64,000 nucleotides of DNA from Flammeovirga aprica JL-4 (GTDB lineage: Bacteria; Bacteroidota; Bacteroidia; Cytophagales; Flammeovirgaceae), in contig NZ_JABANE010000016.1 in the NCBI RefSeq assembly GCF_012844305.1, positions 1-64,000 of the forward strand. Reading direction: 5' to 3'. The position numbers and the translations under genes are program-made. Below are positions 38,101 through 46,437 of this stretch, piece after piece; the first letter of the stretch is position 1, and each line of letters starts with the position of its first letter. Below the pieces are notes generated by a model that saw only the letters and a list, made by a program, of their open reading frames with translations, ran no database searches and had not been told where the DNA came from.

Positions 38101-38894
38101 GACGAGCTGACTAATTTTTCGAATACTTTTGGTAAAAAACGCTTGATTAAAACTGCCATTTTTTCTCTTGGTCTGCCGATTACGACTTCACTTTTTCCGT
38201 TTGTGACTGCTTTTACAATGTCTTGTGCAGCTTTTTCTACAGTAATTCCTCCTTTTCCTTCATCCAAATGACCTTGTGTTGAGCCATCACCTAAAAGAGC
38301 ATTTTTAGCGAGGTCCGTTTTTACATACCCCGGTAAAATATTGGTGATTTGAAGATTAGGAATGACATTTTCTGCTCTTAATGAATCAAAGAAACCTAAG
38401 AGTGCGTGTTTGGAAGAAGAGTAAGCGGTTCTTTCTGGAACGCCGAATTTTCCTTGCACACTATTAATAGAAACTATAATGGGGTTTGATACTTTCCTGA
38501 GGTAAGGTAATGAGGCTTTGGTGAGGTAAAGTGGTCCCCAAAAATTGACTTTAAAGATTTGCTCAAAAGTGTCGTATGAAGTTTCTTCAAAACCGGCTCT
38601 TTGGCTGATTCCGCCTATATGAAAAATGCAATCAATCTTCTCATAAATAGCATAAGCCTCTTTCGCTTTTTGATGTAAAATCTCTTTATCATCCGCAAGG
38701 TCTAAAGGCAAAATGCTTACTTCCACTTTTGGATCAATATTCCTTTTTACTTCCTCTAATTTATCTTGATTTCTAGCAGAGAGTATCAACTTTGGATTTT
38801 GCTGACTTAATAATAAAGTAACTGCTTTTCCAATACCTGAAGATGCTCCTGTAATCCAGCAAACTTTGTTCTCAAACCTCATTTTTTTATTCAT
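38097..38894 (-). CDS. Short-chain dehydrogenase/reductase
   Basis: A 265-residue classical SDR. The dinucleotide-binding motif TGASSGIGK is at about residues 15-23, the NAG-equivalent is HIGGIS, and the catalytic Tyr-Lys lies in YSSSKHA, with the preceding Ser in VSINSVQG. The length and layout match NAD(P)-dependent oxidoreductases of the DltE or FabG-like kind; the substrate is unknown. The last codon and stop are supplied by the REP-like repeat. It diverges from panB, with a 365-base gap holding an inverted repeat. Confidence 0.85.
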   Translation of the reverse strand: MNKKMRFENKVCWITGASSGIGKAVTLLLSQQNPKLILSARNQDKLEEVKRNIDPKVEVSILPLDLADDKEILHQKAKEAYAIYEKIDCIFHIGGISQRAGFEETSYDTFEQIFKVNFWGPLYLTKASLPYLRKVSNPIIVSINSVQGKFGVPERTAYSSSKHALLGFFDSLRAENVIPNLQITNILPGYVKTDLAKNALLGDGSTQGHLDEGKGGITVEKAAQDIVKAVTNGKSEVVIGRPREKMAVLIKRFLPKVFEKLVSSS

Positions 38895-39022
38895 GCCCGA
38901 AAATACAATCTATATTTTTATTTAAATGAGATACGTAATTAAAAGTGATAGTTTTAAGAGATCTGCGGTTTATTTTGAGGGAAGTAATCGTAAATCAATA
39001 GCAAGAATTAGTATTAAAAACT

Positions 39023-39058
39023 TTTGTCTTAGTACTTGTTGACAAAAAGTAAGACAAA
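39023..39058. promoter_or_regulatory. Inverted repeat in the SDR/panB intergenic region
   Basis: TTTGTCTTA (39023-39031) and TAAGACAAA (39050-39058) are perfect 9-bp inverted arms, 18 bases apart, about 130 bases upstream of the SDR start. Possible operator for the SDR gene or panB. The remainder of 38895-39259 shows only a possible -7 box. Confidence 0.35.
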
Positions 39059-39119
39059 GATCATCCGTTAGAGGGGTTTAGTGGATCTTTATCACTGTTA
39101 TGAATCAACAGATACTTCG

Positions 39120-39127
39120 TATATTTG
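39120..39127 (+). promoter_or_regulatory. Possible -7 promoter box for panB
   Basis: TATATTTG fits TAnnTTTG and lies 132 bases before the panB start. No clear -33 element. Confidence 0.35.
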
Positions 39128-39259
39128 CAAATCAATTTGAAATAGATAAAAGTATCCCATCAAAATTAATTTTTACTATTTATTGTTGTGATCAACAACT
39201 AGTAAAGAGGTTATTATTGAAGGAGTACGAAGAGGAATTCATATTAACATAAAAATCAA

Positions 39260-40078
39260 ATGTCAGTCCATAAATCAGGTATAAAAAAGGTTACTACACA
39301 TCAATTAGCAGCAATGAAAGAAAGAGGTGAGAAAATATCTATGCTTACCGCTTACGATTATTCAATGGCTAAGATTATTGATGGTGCAGGTATTGATGTT
39401 ATTTTAGTAGGTGATTCGGCATCCAATGTGATGGCAGGTAACGAAACTACTTTACCAATCACTTTAGATCATATGATTTATCACGCTACTTCTGTAGTCA
39501 ACGCTGTTGACCGTGCGTTAGTAGTGGTGGACATTCCTTTCGGTAGCTACCAAGGTAGTTCAACTGAAGCATTGCGCTCTGCGATCCGTATCATGAAAGA
39601 GTCAGGCGGACATGCTGTAAAAGTTGAAGGCGGAAAGGAAATTGAGGATTCTGTAAAAAGAATTTTATCAGCTGGAATTCCAGTAATGGGACATTTGGGA
39701 TTAACACCTCAATCTATTTATAAGTTTGGTACGTATACAGTAAGAGCGAAAGAAGAAGCTGAAGCTCAGAAGTTAATTGACGATGCCAAGCTGTTAGAAG
39801 AATTAGGATGTTTTGCCTTAGTATTAGAAAAAATCCCTTCAGCATTAGCAGAAAGAGTTGCAAAAGAGTTGACTATACCGGTGATCGGTATTGGTGCTGG
39901 TTCTGGAGTGGATGGACAAGTATTAGTTGTTCATGATATGCTGGGTATTACACAAGACTTTAAACCACGTTTCTTAAGGAGATATGCCAACATTGGCGGT
40001 ATGATGACAGAAGCAGTTCAGCATTATATTCAAGATGTGAAAGCGGTAGATTTCCCGAACGAAAAAGAACAATACTAA
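39260..40078 (+). CDS. panB: 3-methyl-2-oxobutanoate hydroxymethyltransferase
   Basis: A 272-residue cytoplasmic enzyme of pantothenate synthesis. It transfers a hydroxymethyl group from methylenetetrahydrofolate to ketoisovalerate to give ketopantoate. Family landmarks are [20 protein letters not shown], the metal-binding [36 protein letters not shown] and [16 protein letters not shown]. The length is normal. The gene is followed after 33 bases by an RluA-type synthase on the same strand, so the two may be co-transcribed. No other pan gene is in the window. Confidence 0.97.
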   Translation: MSVHKSGIKKVTTHQLAAMKERGEKISMLTAYDYSMAKIIDGAGIDVILVGDSASNVMAGNETTLPITLDHMIYHATSVVNAVDRALVVVDIPFGSYQGSSTEALRSAIRIMKESGGHAVKVEGGKEIEDSVKRILSAGIPVMGHLGLTPQSIYKFGTYTVRAKEEAEAQKLIDDAKLLEELGCFALVLEKIPSALAERVAKELTIPVIGIGAGSGVDGQVLVVHDMLGITQDFKPRFLRRYANIGGMMTEAVQHYIQDVKAVDFPNEKEQY

Positions 40079-40111
40079 TTCATTTTTGAGTTAGTCTAAA
40101 ATTTCGAAACT

Positions 40112-40813
40112 ATGAAAATCGATCAATCACAAGTCATCTATGAAGACAATCATTTAGTGGTTGTGAATAAAGCTCCAGGTATTCTTGTACAAGGGGATGA
40201 AACAGGTGATGAGACTCTTTTGGATATTGTAAAAGAGTATATCAAAGAAAAATACAATAAGCCTGGTGCTGTATTTTTAGCACCCGTTCACCGTTTGGAT
40301 AGACCTGTAAGTGGTGTTGTTGTTTTTGCCCGTACTTCAAAAGCGGCAGAAAGAATGGCGAAGATCTTTCAAGACCATAAGATTACAAAAAAATATATCG
40401 CTCTAGTTGGTAAAAAACCTCAGTACGATGAGGATACAATGATCAACTGGATGAAGAAAGATCCTAAGAAGAACCGTTCGCATGTTTACCAATCTGAGAA
40501 AAAAGGCGGTAAGTATGTGGAAACGTATTATCAAATGCTAGGAAGAGTGGGTGATAACTACTGTTTGGAGGTAATTCCGAAGACAGGTCGTTCGCACCAA
40601 ATCCGTGCACAGTTAGGTAACATTGCTTCTCCAATTGTTGGTGATATGAAATACGGTGCTCCAAAAAGAATCATGAAAGGTAAATTAATTTTCCTTCATG
40701 CGAGAGAATTGGAATTTGAGCATCCTGTGAAAAAAACGCCTGTACGTTTTACGGCGAAACTTCCTGATCATGATGTGTGGAGAAACTTCACAGAAATGGC
40801 GGCAAGTATCTAA
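40112..40813 (+). CDS. RluA-family RNA pseudouridine synthase
   Basis: A 233-residue synthase of the RluA group that isomerises uridine in rRNA or tRNA. The catalytic motif is HRLDRPVSGVVVFARTSKAA with the essential Asp in HRLDR. A TGRSHQIRAQL motif and the VGDMKYGAP turn follow. There is no S4 domain, which agrees with the shorter RluA/RluC-like proteins of this phylum. It sits 33 bases after panB and is followed by the DnaA-box-like region. Target nucleotide cannot be deduced. Confidence 0.9.
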   Translation: MKIDQSQVIYEDNHLVVVNKAPGILVQGDETGDETLLDIVKEYIKEKYNKPGAVFLAPVHRLDRPVSGVVVFARTSKAAERMAKIFQDHKITKKYIALVGKKPQYDEDTMINWMKKDPKKNRSHVYQSEKKGGKYVETYYQMLGRVGDNYCLEVIPKTGRSHQIRAQLGNIASPIVGDMKYGAPKRIMKGKLIFLHARELEFEHPVKKTPVRFTAKLPDHDVWRNFTEMAASI

Positions 40814-40826
40814 TAAAAGAAGATAC

Positions 40827-41218
40827 TTATTCACATAATATTAAAAACCTCTGTGTTTTCAGGATTGGAAATGCAGAGGTTTCTTTATTTTATCAACATT
40901 AGTGTTGGTAACTCTTGTTGGTAAGTGCAATTGTGAATAAGTCTCTTTTTGAGATTAAAATAGGTGTTTAGAAAATAAATAAGCAGGTGTTAGCATTGTG
41001 AATAACTTAATTCACATTGTTGATTAAGCAAGTTAAATAATTATTAATCAACAATTTATAATGTTGATAATATTTTGAAAAACTACTTATTCACATTAAT
41101 GTTAGTTGCTTAAGTATTGGAAGGTCAAAAAAGAACTTATTATAGATTTCTGTTCTTAAGTTCAAAGAAATAGTAGAATGTTGGTAAGATTGAATTCGTT
41201 AAATAATAGATATTCACA
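40827..41218. other. Cluster of DnaA-box-like sites (origin-like non-coding region)
   Basis: Non-coding. TTATTCACA, which fits the DnaA-box consensus TTATNCACA, occurs exactly at 40827-40835 and 41087-41095 on the plus strand and at 40932-40940 and 40997-41005 on the minus strand. Near matches lie at 41008-41016 and 41210-41218, and TTATCAACA words at 40890 and 41062. An AT-rich stretch (41030-41080) lies between the boxes. The frequency is far above chance. Gene order is not typical for an origin (no dnaA nearby) and rpoB would point toward it. Confidence 0.45.
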
Positions 41219-41244
41219 CTCATAAAACCGTATTCTTTAAAAAC

Positions 41245-41274
41245 GAAAAACCCTAAGCTTGATCAACTTAGGGT
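41245..41274 (-). terminator. Terminator of the GIN-domain lipoprotein gene
   Basis: CCCTAAG and CTTAGGG form the stem (41251-41273). On the minus strand it is followed by TTTTTCG and TTTTT. Confidence 0.85.
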
Positions 41275-41301
41275 AATATTAAATATGTGAATTGTAATTA
41301 G

Positions 41302-42036
41302 TTATAAAATAGAAGTAGGATCACCTTCCACTTTTACAGTTCCACTACCAGAATTTCGAATGTATAAAACACCATCACAGTGTACATGTACATTACCTGA
41401 ACCTGCGTTTGTCACACTCACATCTTTTGAAATAAGTTGATCAGCATTCAAATCTCCAGAACCTTCCAATTTTGCATTCAATGCATTGTTTGTCCCATAT
41501 AGAGAAATGTCTCCACTTCCGCTTCTTGTAGCAGTCACAGTATTTGTTGTTATTTTTTCGACATTAATATTTCCTGAACCATCAAGTTTAATATCAATAG
41601 TATTAGCAACCTGTGAAGCATCTTCAACAGTGATATCACCACTTCCTGCTATCTTAAGTGCCAACTCATCAGATTGAAGATTATAAACAACAGCCTTTCC
41701 ACTCCCATTCACATTTACTCTATTTAAAGAAGCAACATTGAGATAAAGATTGAAGTCATAATTTTTGAAATTCTTCTCAAAATCAATGAATAAAATCCCA
41801 TTGCGAACATTATAGGATAAATGATCCATTACTTCTTGTTGTGTCACTACAGTTGCAGATTGATTATCGCTTTGATCAATGACAACATCACCGGCCAAGT
41901 TTAATTCAATTCCAGTTATTGTTTCTTCTATTTCTAAATCAAATGTCTTCTTTGGAGATCCTGCAACATTTTCAGAGATATTACAACTAGAAAATAAAAC
42001 AATTGAACTAAGTAGAATTAAAATTAAGTTTCTCAT
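41302..42036 (-). CDS. GIN-domain (DUF2807) lipoprotein
   Basis: A 244-residue lipoprotein with lipobox FSSC. The mature part is a right-handed beta-solenoid-like repeat with short strands of alternating residues. Recurring SGSGDI, SGNINV and GSGTVKV turns mark the putative auto-transporter adhesin head (DUF2807/GIN) family. It is common in Bacteroidota, often under cell-envelope stress control, but its function is not established. The gene is monocistronic, followed by a terminator and the DnaA-box-like region. Confidence 0.85.
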   Translation of the reverse strand: MRNLILILLSSIVLFSSCNISENVAGSPKKTFDLEIEETITGIELNLAGDVVIDQSDNQSATVVTQQEVMDHLSYNVRNGILFIDFEKNFKNYDFNLYLNVASLNRVNVNGSGKAVVYNLQSDELALKIAGSGDITVEDASQVANTIDIKLDGSGNINVEKITTNTVTATRSGSGDISLYGTNNALNAKLEGSGDLNADQLISKDVSVTNAGSGNVHVHCDGVLYIRNSGSGTVKVEGDPTSIL

Positions 42037-42318
42037 TTTTTATAGTTTATAAAATTATTATGGTTTACATCATGATGACACGCCGAGGGAATTTTACCCC
42101 TATTGTAAGATCAAAATTAATTTAACTGATAGCCTTTTTGTCAGATTATCAGTGTTTTATTATTTGTTTTTTTAACGATTTAGCTTGTAAGTCAGTTTTA
42201 CATAAAAAGGGCAAGTAGTTACAAGAAATGTTTTTTATAGCATAATTAATCTTGAAATGTAGTTATCCCTAAGTACTGTTTTTCTTGTTGAATTTTGAAA
42301 ATTAAAAATATATTCACT

Positions 42319-42337
42319 TACTTTGGATTACAAAGTA
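42319..42337 (+). promoter_or_regulatory. Operator copy 1 for the membrane/winged-helix operon
   Basis: TACTTTG-GATTA-CAAAGTA is a perfect 7-bp inverted repeat with a 5-base spacer, followed by CTTTTT. It ends 6 bases before the ATG at 42344. Two further copies lie at 43252 and 43408. Upstream bases TTACTTTG are close to a -7 box, so the repeat may sit on the promoter. Confidence 0.7.
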
Positions 42338-42343
42338 CTTTTT

Positions 42344-42949
42344 ATGAAAGAACAAGATTACATCAACGACTTAAAAGAAATCAAGGATATTATGAACCGT
42401 TCATCTCGGTTTATCTCCTTGAGTGGCCTCTCTGGAATCAGTGCTGGGATTTGTGCATTAGTAGGAGCATACTTCGCTTATGATATTCTATATAATATCG
42501 GTTATGAAAGAAATATTATAAGTGAAAAAAAGATTGATGCCCTTATCATCACCGGTGCAGTAACATTATTGGCGGCGATTGGTTCTGCTTTATATTTTAC
42601 ATTTTCTGAAGCAAAGAAAAACGGTCAGAAACTATGGGACCTTCAAGCGAAAAGGTTATTGATCAATTTGATGATACCACTGGCAACGGGTGGTTTACTG
42701 ACATTGGCTTTAGTAGCAAAAGGGTTTATTGGTTTAGCCGCTCCTCTGACTTTGATTTTTTATGGGCTTGCACTCGTGAATGCTAGTAAATATACCATCT
42801 CAGAACTACGTGGTCTTGGGATAATTGAAATAATTTTAGGACTTTTGGCGACGCAATTTATTGGATACGGTTTATGGTTCTGGACAATAGGCTTTGGATT
42901 CTTGCATATTGCATATGGTCTATACATGTATTTTAATCCTCAAAAGTGA
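42344..42949 (+). CDS. Four-to-five-helix membrane protein of a regulator operon
   Basis: A 201-residue membrane protein. A short polar N-terminus (MKEQDYINDLKEIKDIMNRS) precedes five or six hydrophobic helices (FISLSGLSGISAGICALVGA, LIITGAVTLLAAIGSALYF, LINLMIPLATGGLLTLAL and later). I put the start at the ATG at 42344: a reading from TTG at 42323 would begin inside the operator. The stop overlaps the winged-helix gene (GTGA), so the two are translated together. Similar pairs of a small membrane protein and an HTH_34 regulator precede creD genes in Bacteroidota. Its role may be sensing or anchoring the regulator, but this is inference. Confidence 0.7.
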   Translation: MKEQDYINDLKEIKDIMNRSSRFISLSGLSGISAGICALVGAYFAYDILYNIGYERNIISEKKIDALIITGAVTLLAAIGSALYFTFSEAKKNGQKLWDLQAKRLLINLMIPLATGGLLTLALVAKGFIGLAAPLTLIFYGLALVNASKYTISELRGLGIIEIILGLLATQFIGYGLWFWTIGFGFLHIAYGLYMYFNPQK

Positions 42950-43236
42950 AAGACTTATTAAACAATTTAAATAAAGCATTTGAAAATAAAGTTCGATTGG
43001 GAATTATGGCGGCACTTGTTGTAAATGAGTACCTGGATTTTAATTCCCTCAAAGAACTGCTCGGTGTCACAGATGGCAACTTGGCGAGTCACTTGAAGTA
43101 TTTGGAGAAAAATGAGTTTGTTTCGGTGAGAAAAGAGTTTTTGAACCGTAAACCCAATACCAAATATTCTGCTACCAATGAGGGTAAAGTGGCTTTCCAA
43201 AAACATATTAAAGCCATTGAAGATTTACTAAAATAA
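42946..43236 (+). CDS. Winged-helix transcriptional regulator (HTH_34 type)
   Basis: A 96-residue DNA-binding protein starting with GTG that overlaps the preceding stop codon by 4 bases. It matches the ArsR/MarR-like HTH_34 (PF13601) fold: ENKVRLGIMAALVV, the recognition region SLKELLGVTDGNLASHLKYL and the wing EFVSVRKEFLNRKPNTKYSA. No metal-binding cysteines are present. The nearby palindromes ACTTTG-N5-CAAAGT (42319, 43252, 43408) are its most plausible operators, because they precede its own operon, a small ORF and the radical-SAM/CreD genes. Effector unknown. Confidence 0.85.
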   Translation: MKDLLNNLNKAFENKVRLGIMAALVVNEYLDFNSLKELLGVTDGNLASHLKYLEKNEFVSVRKEFLNRKPNTKYSATNEGKVAFQKHIKAIEDLLK

Positions 43237-43251
43237 AAAATTTTAAACTAT

Positions 43252-43270
43252 TACTTTGTATTTCAAAGTA
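43252..43270 (+). promoter_or_regulatory. Operator copy 2
   Basis: TACTTTG-TATTT-CAAAGTA, a perfect inverted repeat followed by CTTTTAAA. It lies 18 bases before the ATG of a 32-codon ORF at 43289. Confidence 0.7.
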
Positions 43271-43288
43271 CTTTTAAATTATACAATT

Positions 43289-43387
43289 ATGTACAAAAAC
43301 TTATTTCGAAGAGAAGAAAAAATACTCAAAAGAAGGTTAGATAAAGTGGTACTTCAAGTGATGCTAAGGCATTGGTTAACCTTTTAA
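43289..43387 (+). CDS. Putative 32-residue basic small protein
   Basis: ATG to TAA, 33 codons. The product begins MYKNLFRREEKILKRRLD and ends in HWLTF; it is strongly basic with an amphipathic helical look and no membrane segment. It sits 18 bases after its own copy of the ACTTTG-N5-CAAAGT operator, between the regulator and the radical-SAM gene, which has a further copy. The placement argues that it is transcribed under the same control. It may be a real small protein or only a leader; I have no family match and no clear ribosome-binding site. Confidence 0.4.
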   Translation: MYKNLFRREEKILKRRLDKVVLQVMLRHWLTF

Positions 43388-43407
43388 TGTAAAAATTTTA
43401 TCCATTC

Positions 43408-43424
43408 ACTTTGTAATTCAAAGT
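43408..43424 (+). promoter_or_regulatory. Operator copy 3, before the radical-SAM gene
   Basis: ACTTTG-TAATT-CAAAGT, followed by ACTTTTAG, ends 14 bases before the start codon at 43439. It is the third copy of the motif in the region. Confidence 0.7.
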
Positions 43425-43438
43425 ACTTTTAGAAAACT

Positions 43439-44902
43439 ATGAAAGTAAAAATGATATTGCCGGCATTGGCAGAAGCTGAAAGTCCTTTTTGGAGACCAAT
43501 CAAATACTCTTTATTTCCACCATTAGGTTTAGCCACTTTAGCTTCTTATCTCTCTTCAGAAGATGAAATTGATCTTCAAGATCAGCATGTAGAAACACTG
43601 AACTTGGATGATGAGCCCGACCTTGTAGTTATTCAAGTTTATATCACCAATGCATATCGCTCCTATAAAATTGCCAATCACTATAGAGCAAAAGGAGCTT
43701 ATGTGGTGCTTGGTGGTTTGCATGTGACTTCTCTTCCTGATGAAGCGGCACCACATGCTGATTCTCTTTTTTTAGGACCGGGGGAAGAAACTTTTCCTCA
43801 ATTTCTCAAAGACTTCAAAAACAAAAGACCTCAGAAAAGGTATTTCTCATCCGTCAGAACGCTTGTTGGAGCTCCGCCGATTAGACGGGACTTAATTAAA
43901 AGAGAACGTTACCTCGTTCCTAATTCAATTGTAGTGACCAGAGGTTGTCCTCATCATTGCGATTTCTGTTATAAAGATGCCTTTTTTGAAGGAGGAAAAG
44001 GCTTTTATACACAACAAGTAGATGATGCATTAGCAGAAATTGACCGTTTGCCAGGTAAGCATTTGTACTTTTTGGATGATCACCTTTTAGGTAATGCAAA
44101 GTTTGCCACTGAATTATTTGATGGAATGAAAGGAATGAACAGAGTATTCCAAGGAGCGGCCACAATTGATTCCATTTTAAGAGGAAACCTAATAGAAAAA
44201 GCAGCGGAAGCTGGCTTAAGAAGCTTATTTGTAGGATTTGAGACCTTTTCCCCAGAAAACTTAAAACAAAGCAACAAAAAGCAAAATTTACAAAAAGACT
44301 ATAAGAAGGCGGTTCAAAGACTACATTCTTTAGGAATTATGATCAATGGCAGTTTTGTTTTCGGGCTGGATGATGATGACAAAGATGTGTTTAAAAGAAC
44401 GGTAGATTGGGGCGTAGAGAATGGAATTACTACTTCTACTTATCATGTTTTGACGCCTTATCCCGGAACTAAACTCTTTAAAGACATGGAAAGCAGTGGC
44501 CGTATCATTACTAGAAATTGGGATAAGTATGATACTAGAAATGTCGTTTACCAAACCAATAAACTTACGGCTGAGGAATTAAAAGAAGGCTATGATTGGG
44601 CGTATAAAGAGTTTTATGCTTGGTCCAATATTCTAAAGGGAAGTCTCAGTCATAATGCGCATAAGCACAAACTAAAACATTTGCTGTACAGTGGTGGATG
44701 GAAAAAATTTGAACCGCTTTGGAACTTCATCATTAAATCTAGAAATCTCAATAACATGCTTCCACTTCTAGAGTCAATTTTATCAAAAGTGAACTATAAA
44801 GAAAACAAAGCAATTGAGCTGATCACACCAAAGCAAAGAAGTATTTCAAGTCGTTCAAAAGTGATAATTAAGGCTTTGAACAAGCAAATAACAGTCTCAT
44901 AG
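43439..44902 (+). CDS. B12-binding-domain radical SAM protein
   Basis: A 487-residue cytoplasmic enzyme. The N-terminal part (about 30-130) resembles a cobalamin-binding domain (LVVIQVYITNAYRSYKIA, GAYVVLGGLHVTSLPDEAAP, FLGPGEETFPQFL), though the classic DxHxxG cobalamin ligand is not evident. The radical SAM core starts with Cys170-x3-Cys174-x2-Cys177 (RGCPHHCDFC), which binds a 4Fe-4S cluster, and continues with LYFLDDHLLGNAKFA and FVGFETFSPENLKQ. This subclass makes methylations or rearrangements on lipids, peptides or cofactors. The substrate is not known. It has its own operator and lies 81 bases before creD. Confidence 0.85.
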   Translation: MKVKMILPALAEAESPFWRPIKYSLFPPLGLATLASYLSSEDEIDLQDQHVETLNLDDEPDLVVIQVYITNAYRSYKIANHYRAKGAYVVLGGLHVTSLPDEAAPHADSLFLGPGEETFPQFLKDFKNKRPQKRYFSSVRTLVGAPPIRRDLIKRERYLVPNSIVVTRGCPHHCDFCYKDAFFEGGKGFYTQQVDDALAEIDRLPGKHLYFLDDHLLGNAKFATELFDGMKGMNRVFQGAATIDSILRGNLIEKAAEAGLRSLFVGFETFSPENLKQSNKKQNLQKDYKKAVQRLHSLGIMINGSFVFGLDDDDKDVFKRTVDWGVENGITTSTYHVLTPYPGTKLFKDMESSGRIITRNWDKYDTRNVVYQTNKLTAEELKEGYDWAYKEFYAWSNILKGSLSHNAHKHKLKHLLYSGGWKKFEPLWNFIIKSRNLNNMLPLLESILSKVNYKENKAIELITPKQRSISSRSKVIIKALNKQITVS

Positions 44903-44983
44903 ACTAAAGCATAACACTTTTAAAAACGAGTTAAAAAATTACTCATTAAACAAATTATTATATAAAATTTTAATCTAATTATT

Positions 44984-46339
44984 ATGGAACAACAACAAAA
45001 TCAAAAGCCTCAAAGAAGTTGGGCAAAGAACACGGTAATGGTCAAAGTGGGTATTATTACTATTTTAATGCTGTTATTATTAATACCACTTTCTATGATT
45101 GAATCCATTATTTATGAAAGGGAAAATATGAATAGAAAAGCCATTAAAGAGGTGTCTTCAAAATGGTCAAATGAACAGGTGGTGAAAGGGCCAATTCTAA
45201 CAGTTCCCATGTTGATGGAAAGAGAGAATCAAGAGGGAGAAGTGATAGAATATATAAAGTACTGGTATTTGTTGCCTAAAGAACTGAAGATTGATGGTGA
45301 TGTAGATCCAAGATCATTAAATAGAGGTATTTACGATATTATAGTGTACTCTTCTAATTTAGATGTAAAAGGACAATTTGATTTAAAGTCAATTCCCAAA
45401 CCTAGCGATCTGAAAGAAATACAATTGGATAAAGCATTTCTCACAGTTGGAATTAATGATCTAAGAGGAATTAAGAATCAAATTAAAGTCAAATGGAATG
45501 ATACTACCTTGGATATTGAACCAGGAAGTAGAATACCAGAATTAGTAGAAAGTGGTGTTACAATTCCCGTTACACTTTCAGAAGAGGGGCAATCAAAATA
45601 TGATTTCAGTTTTAATTTGGTACTGCAAGGAAGTCAAAACCTCTCTTTTATTCCACTTGGGGCAACCACTCAAGTAAGCATGCATTCAAAATGGGACTCA
45701 CCAAGTTTTGTCGGCAACTTTCTCCCTGATACTAGAGAGGTGACAGAAGAAGGTTTTACAGCAAAATGGACAGTTCTGCAGTTGAACAGAAACTTTCCTC
45801 TTCAATGGATATCAGGTGAATTCAAACAATACAGCAACTTTGATCAATCAGCTTTTGGGGTGGACTTACTGATCCCTGTCAATGACTATCAAACTTCCAT
45901 GCGTTCTGCTAAGTATGGAGCCATGACCATTGCATTAACCTTTTTGATTTTCTTTTTGGTGGAAGTGATCAATAAAACAAGAATTCACCCTTTACAATAT
46001 GCCATGGTGGGGATTGCCCTCTGTTTGTTTTATACATTATTAGTATCGATCTCAGAACACAGTTCTTTCAACCTTGCTTTTGGAATTGCTTCAGTAGCTA
46101 TTGTAAGTATGATTTCATTATACTCCTTGAGTTTATTTAAAAACAAGAAACTGTCATTAATGTTGATGCTGATCTTATTCGGAATTTATACCTTCTTATT
46201 TATCACATTACAAATGGTAGATTATGCATTACTGATGGGGAGTATTGGATTGACAATGATCTTGGGGGCAACGATGTTCTACACAAGAAAAATCAATTGG
46301 TATCAATTAAATCTTACACCTACAACAAGTGTGAGTTAG
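44984..46339 (+). CDS. creD: Cell envelope integrity protein CreD-like
   Basis: A 451-residue inner-membrane protein of the CreD family. One membrane helix near the N-terminus (about 24-44) is followed by a large periplasmic domain (about 50-300) and four or five helices near the C-terminus (about 308-440). The family signatures IIYERENMNRKAIKEVSSKW and KGPILTVPM are present. In E. coli CreD belongs to the CreBC regulon; in Bacteroidota it often lies beside a winged-helix regulator, as here. It follows the radical-SAM gene in the same direction. A terminator-like hairpin stands behind it. Confidence 0.88.
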   Translation: MEQQQNQKPQRSWAKNTVMVKVGIITILMLLLLIPLSMIESIIYERENMNRKAIKEVSSKWSNEQVVKGPILTVPMLMERENQEGEVIEYIKYWYLLPKELKIDGDVDPRSLNRGIYDIIVYSSNLDVKGQFDLKSIPKPSDLKEIQLDKAFLTVGINDLRGIKNQIKVKWNDTTLDIEPGSRIPELVESGVTIPVTLSEEGQSKYDFSFNLVLQGSQNLSFIPLGATTQVSMHSKWDSPSFVGNFLPDTREVTEEGFTAKWTVLQLNRNFPLQWISGEFKQYSNFDQSAFGVDLLIPVNDYQTSMRSAKYGAMTIALTFLIFFLVEVINKTRIHPLQYAMVGIALCLFYTLLVSISEHSSFNLAFGIASVAIVSMISLYSLSLFKNKKLSLMLMLILFGIYTFLFITLQMVDYALLMGSIGLTMILGATMFYTRKINWYQLNLTPTTSVS

Positions 46340-46347
46340 AAATATAA

Positions 46348-46380
46348 AAAGATCAGGCTAATAATATCAGCCTGATCTTT
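46348..46380. terminator. Terminator hairpin between convergent creD and olsF-like genes
   Basis: AAAGATCAGGCT and AGCCTGATCTTT form a 12-bp stem. The minus side continues TTTTTA, so it fits the olsF-like gene best, but creD may use it too. Confidence 0.8.
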
Positions 46381-46437
46381 GATCATGTTGAACGATTTGA
46401 TAAGTATTTGAGCTGTTGAAAGTACAGACTCAACCAC

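Noticed and set aside
42323-42343. TTG start for the membrane protein gene
   Set aside because: It lies inside the operator palindrome; the ATG at 42344 is the better start.
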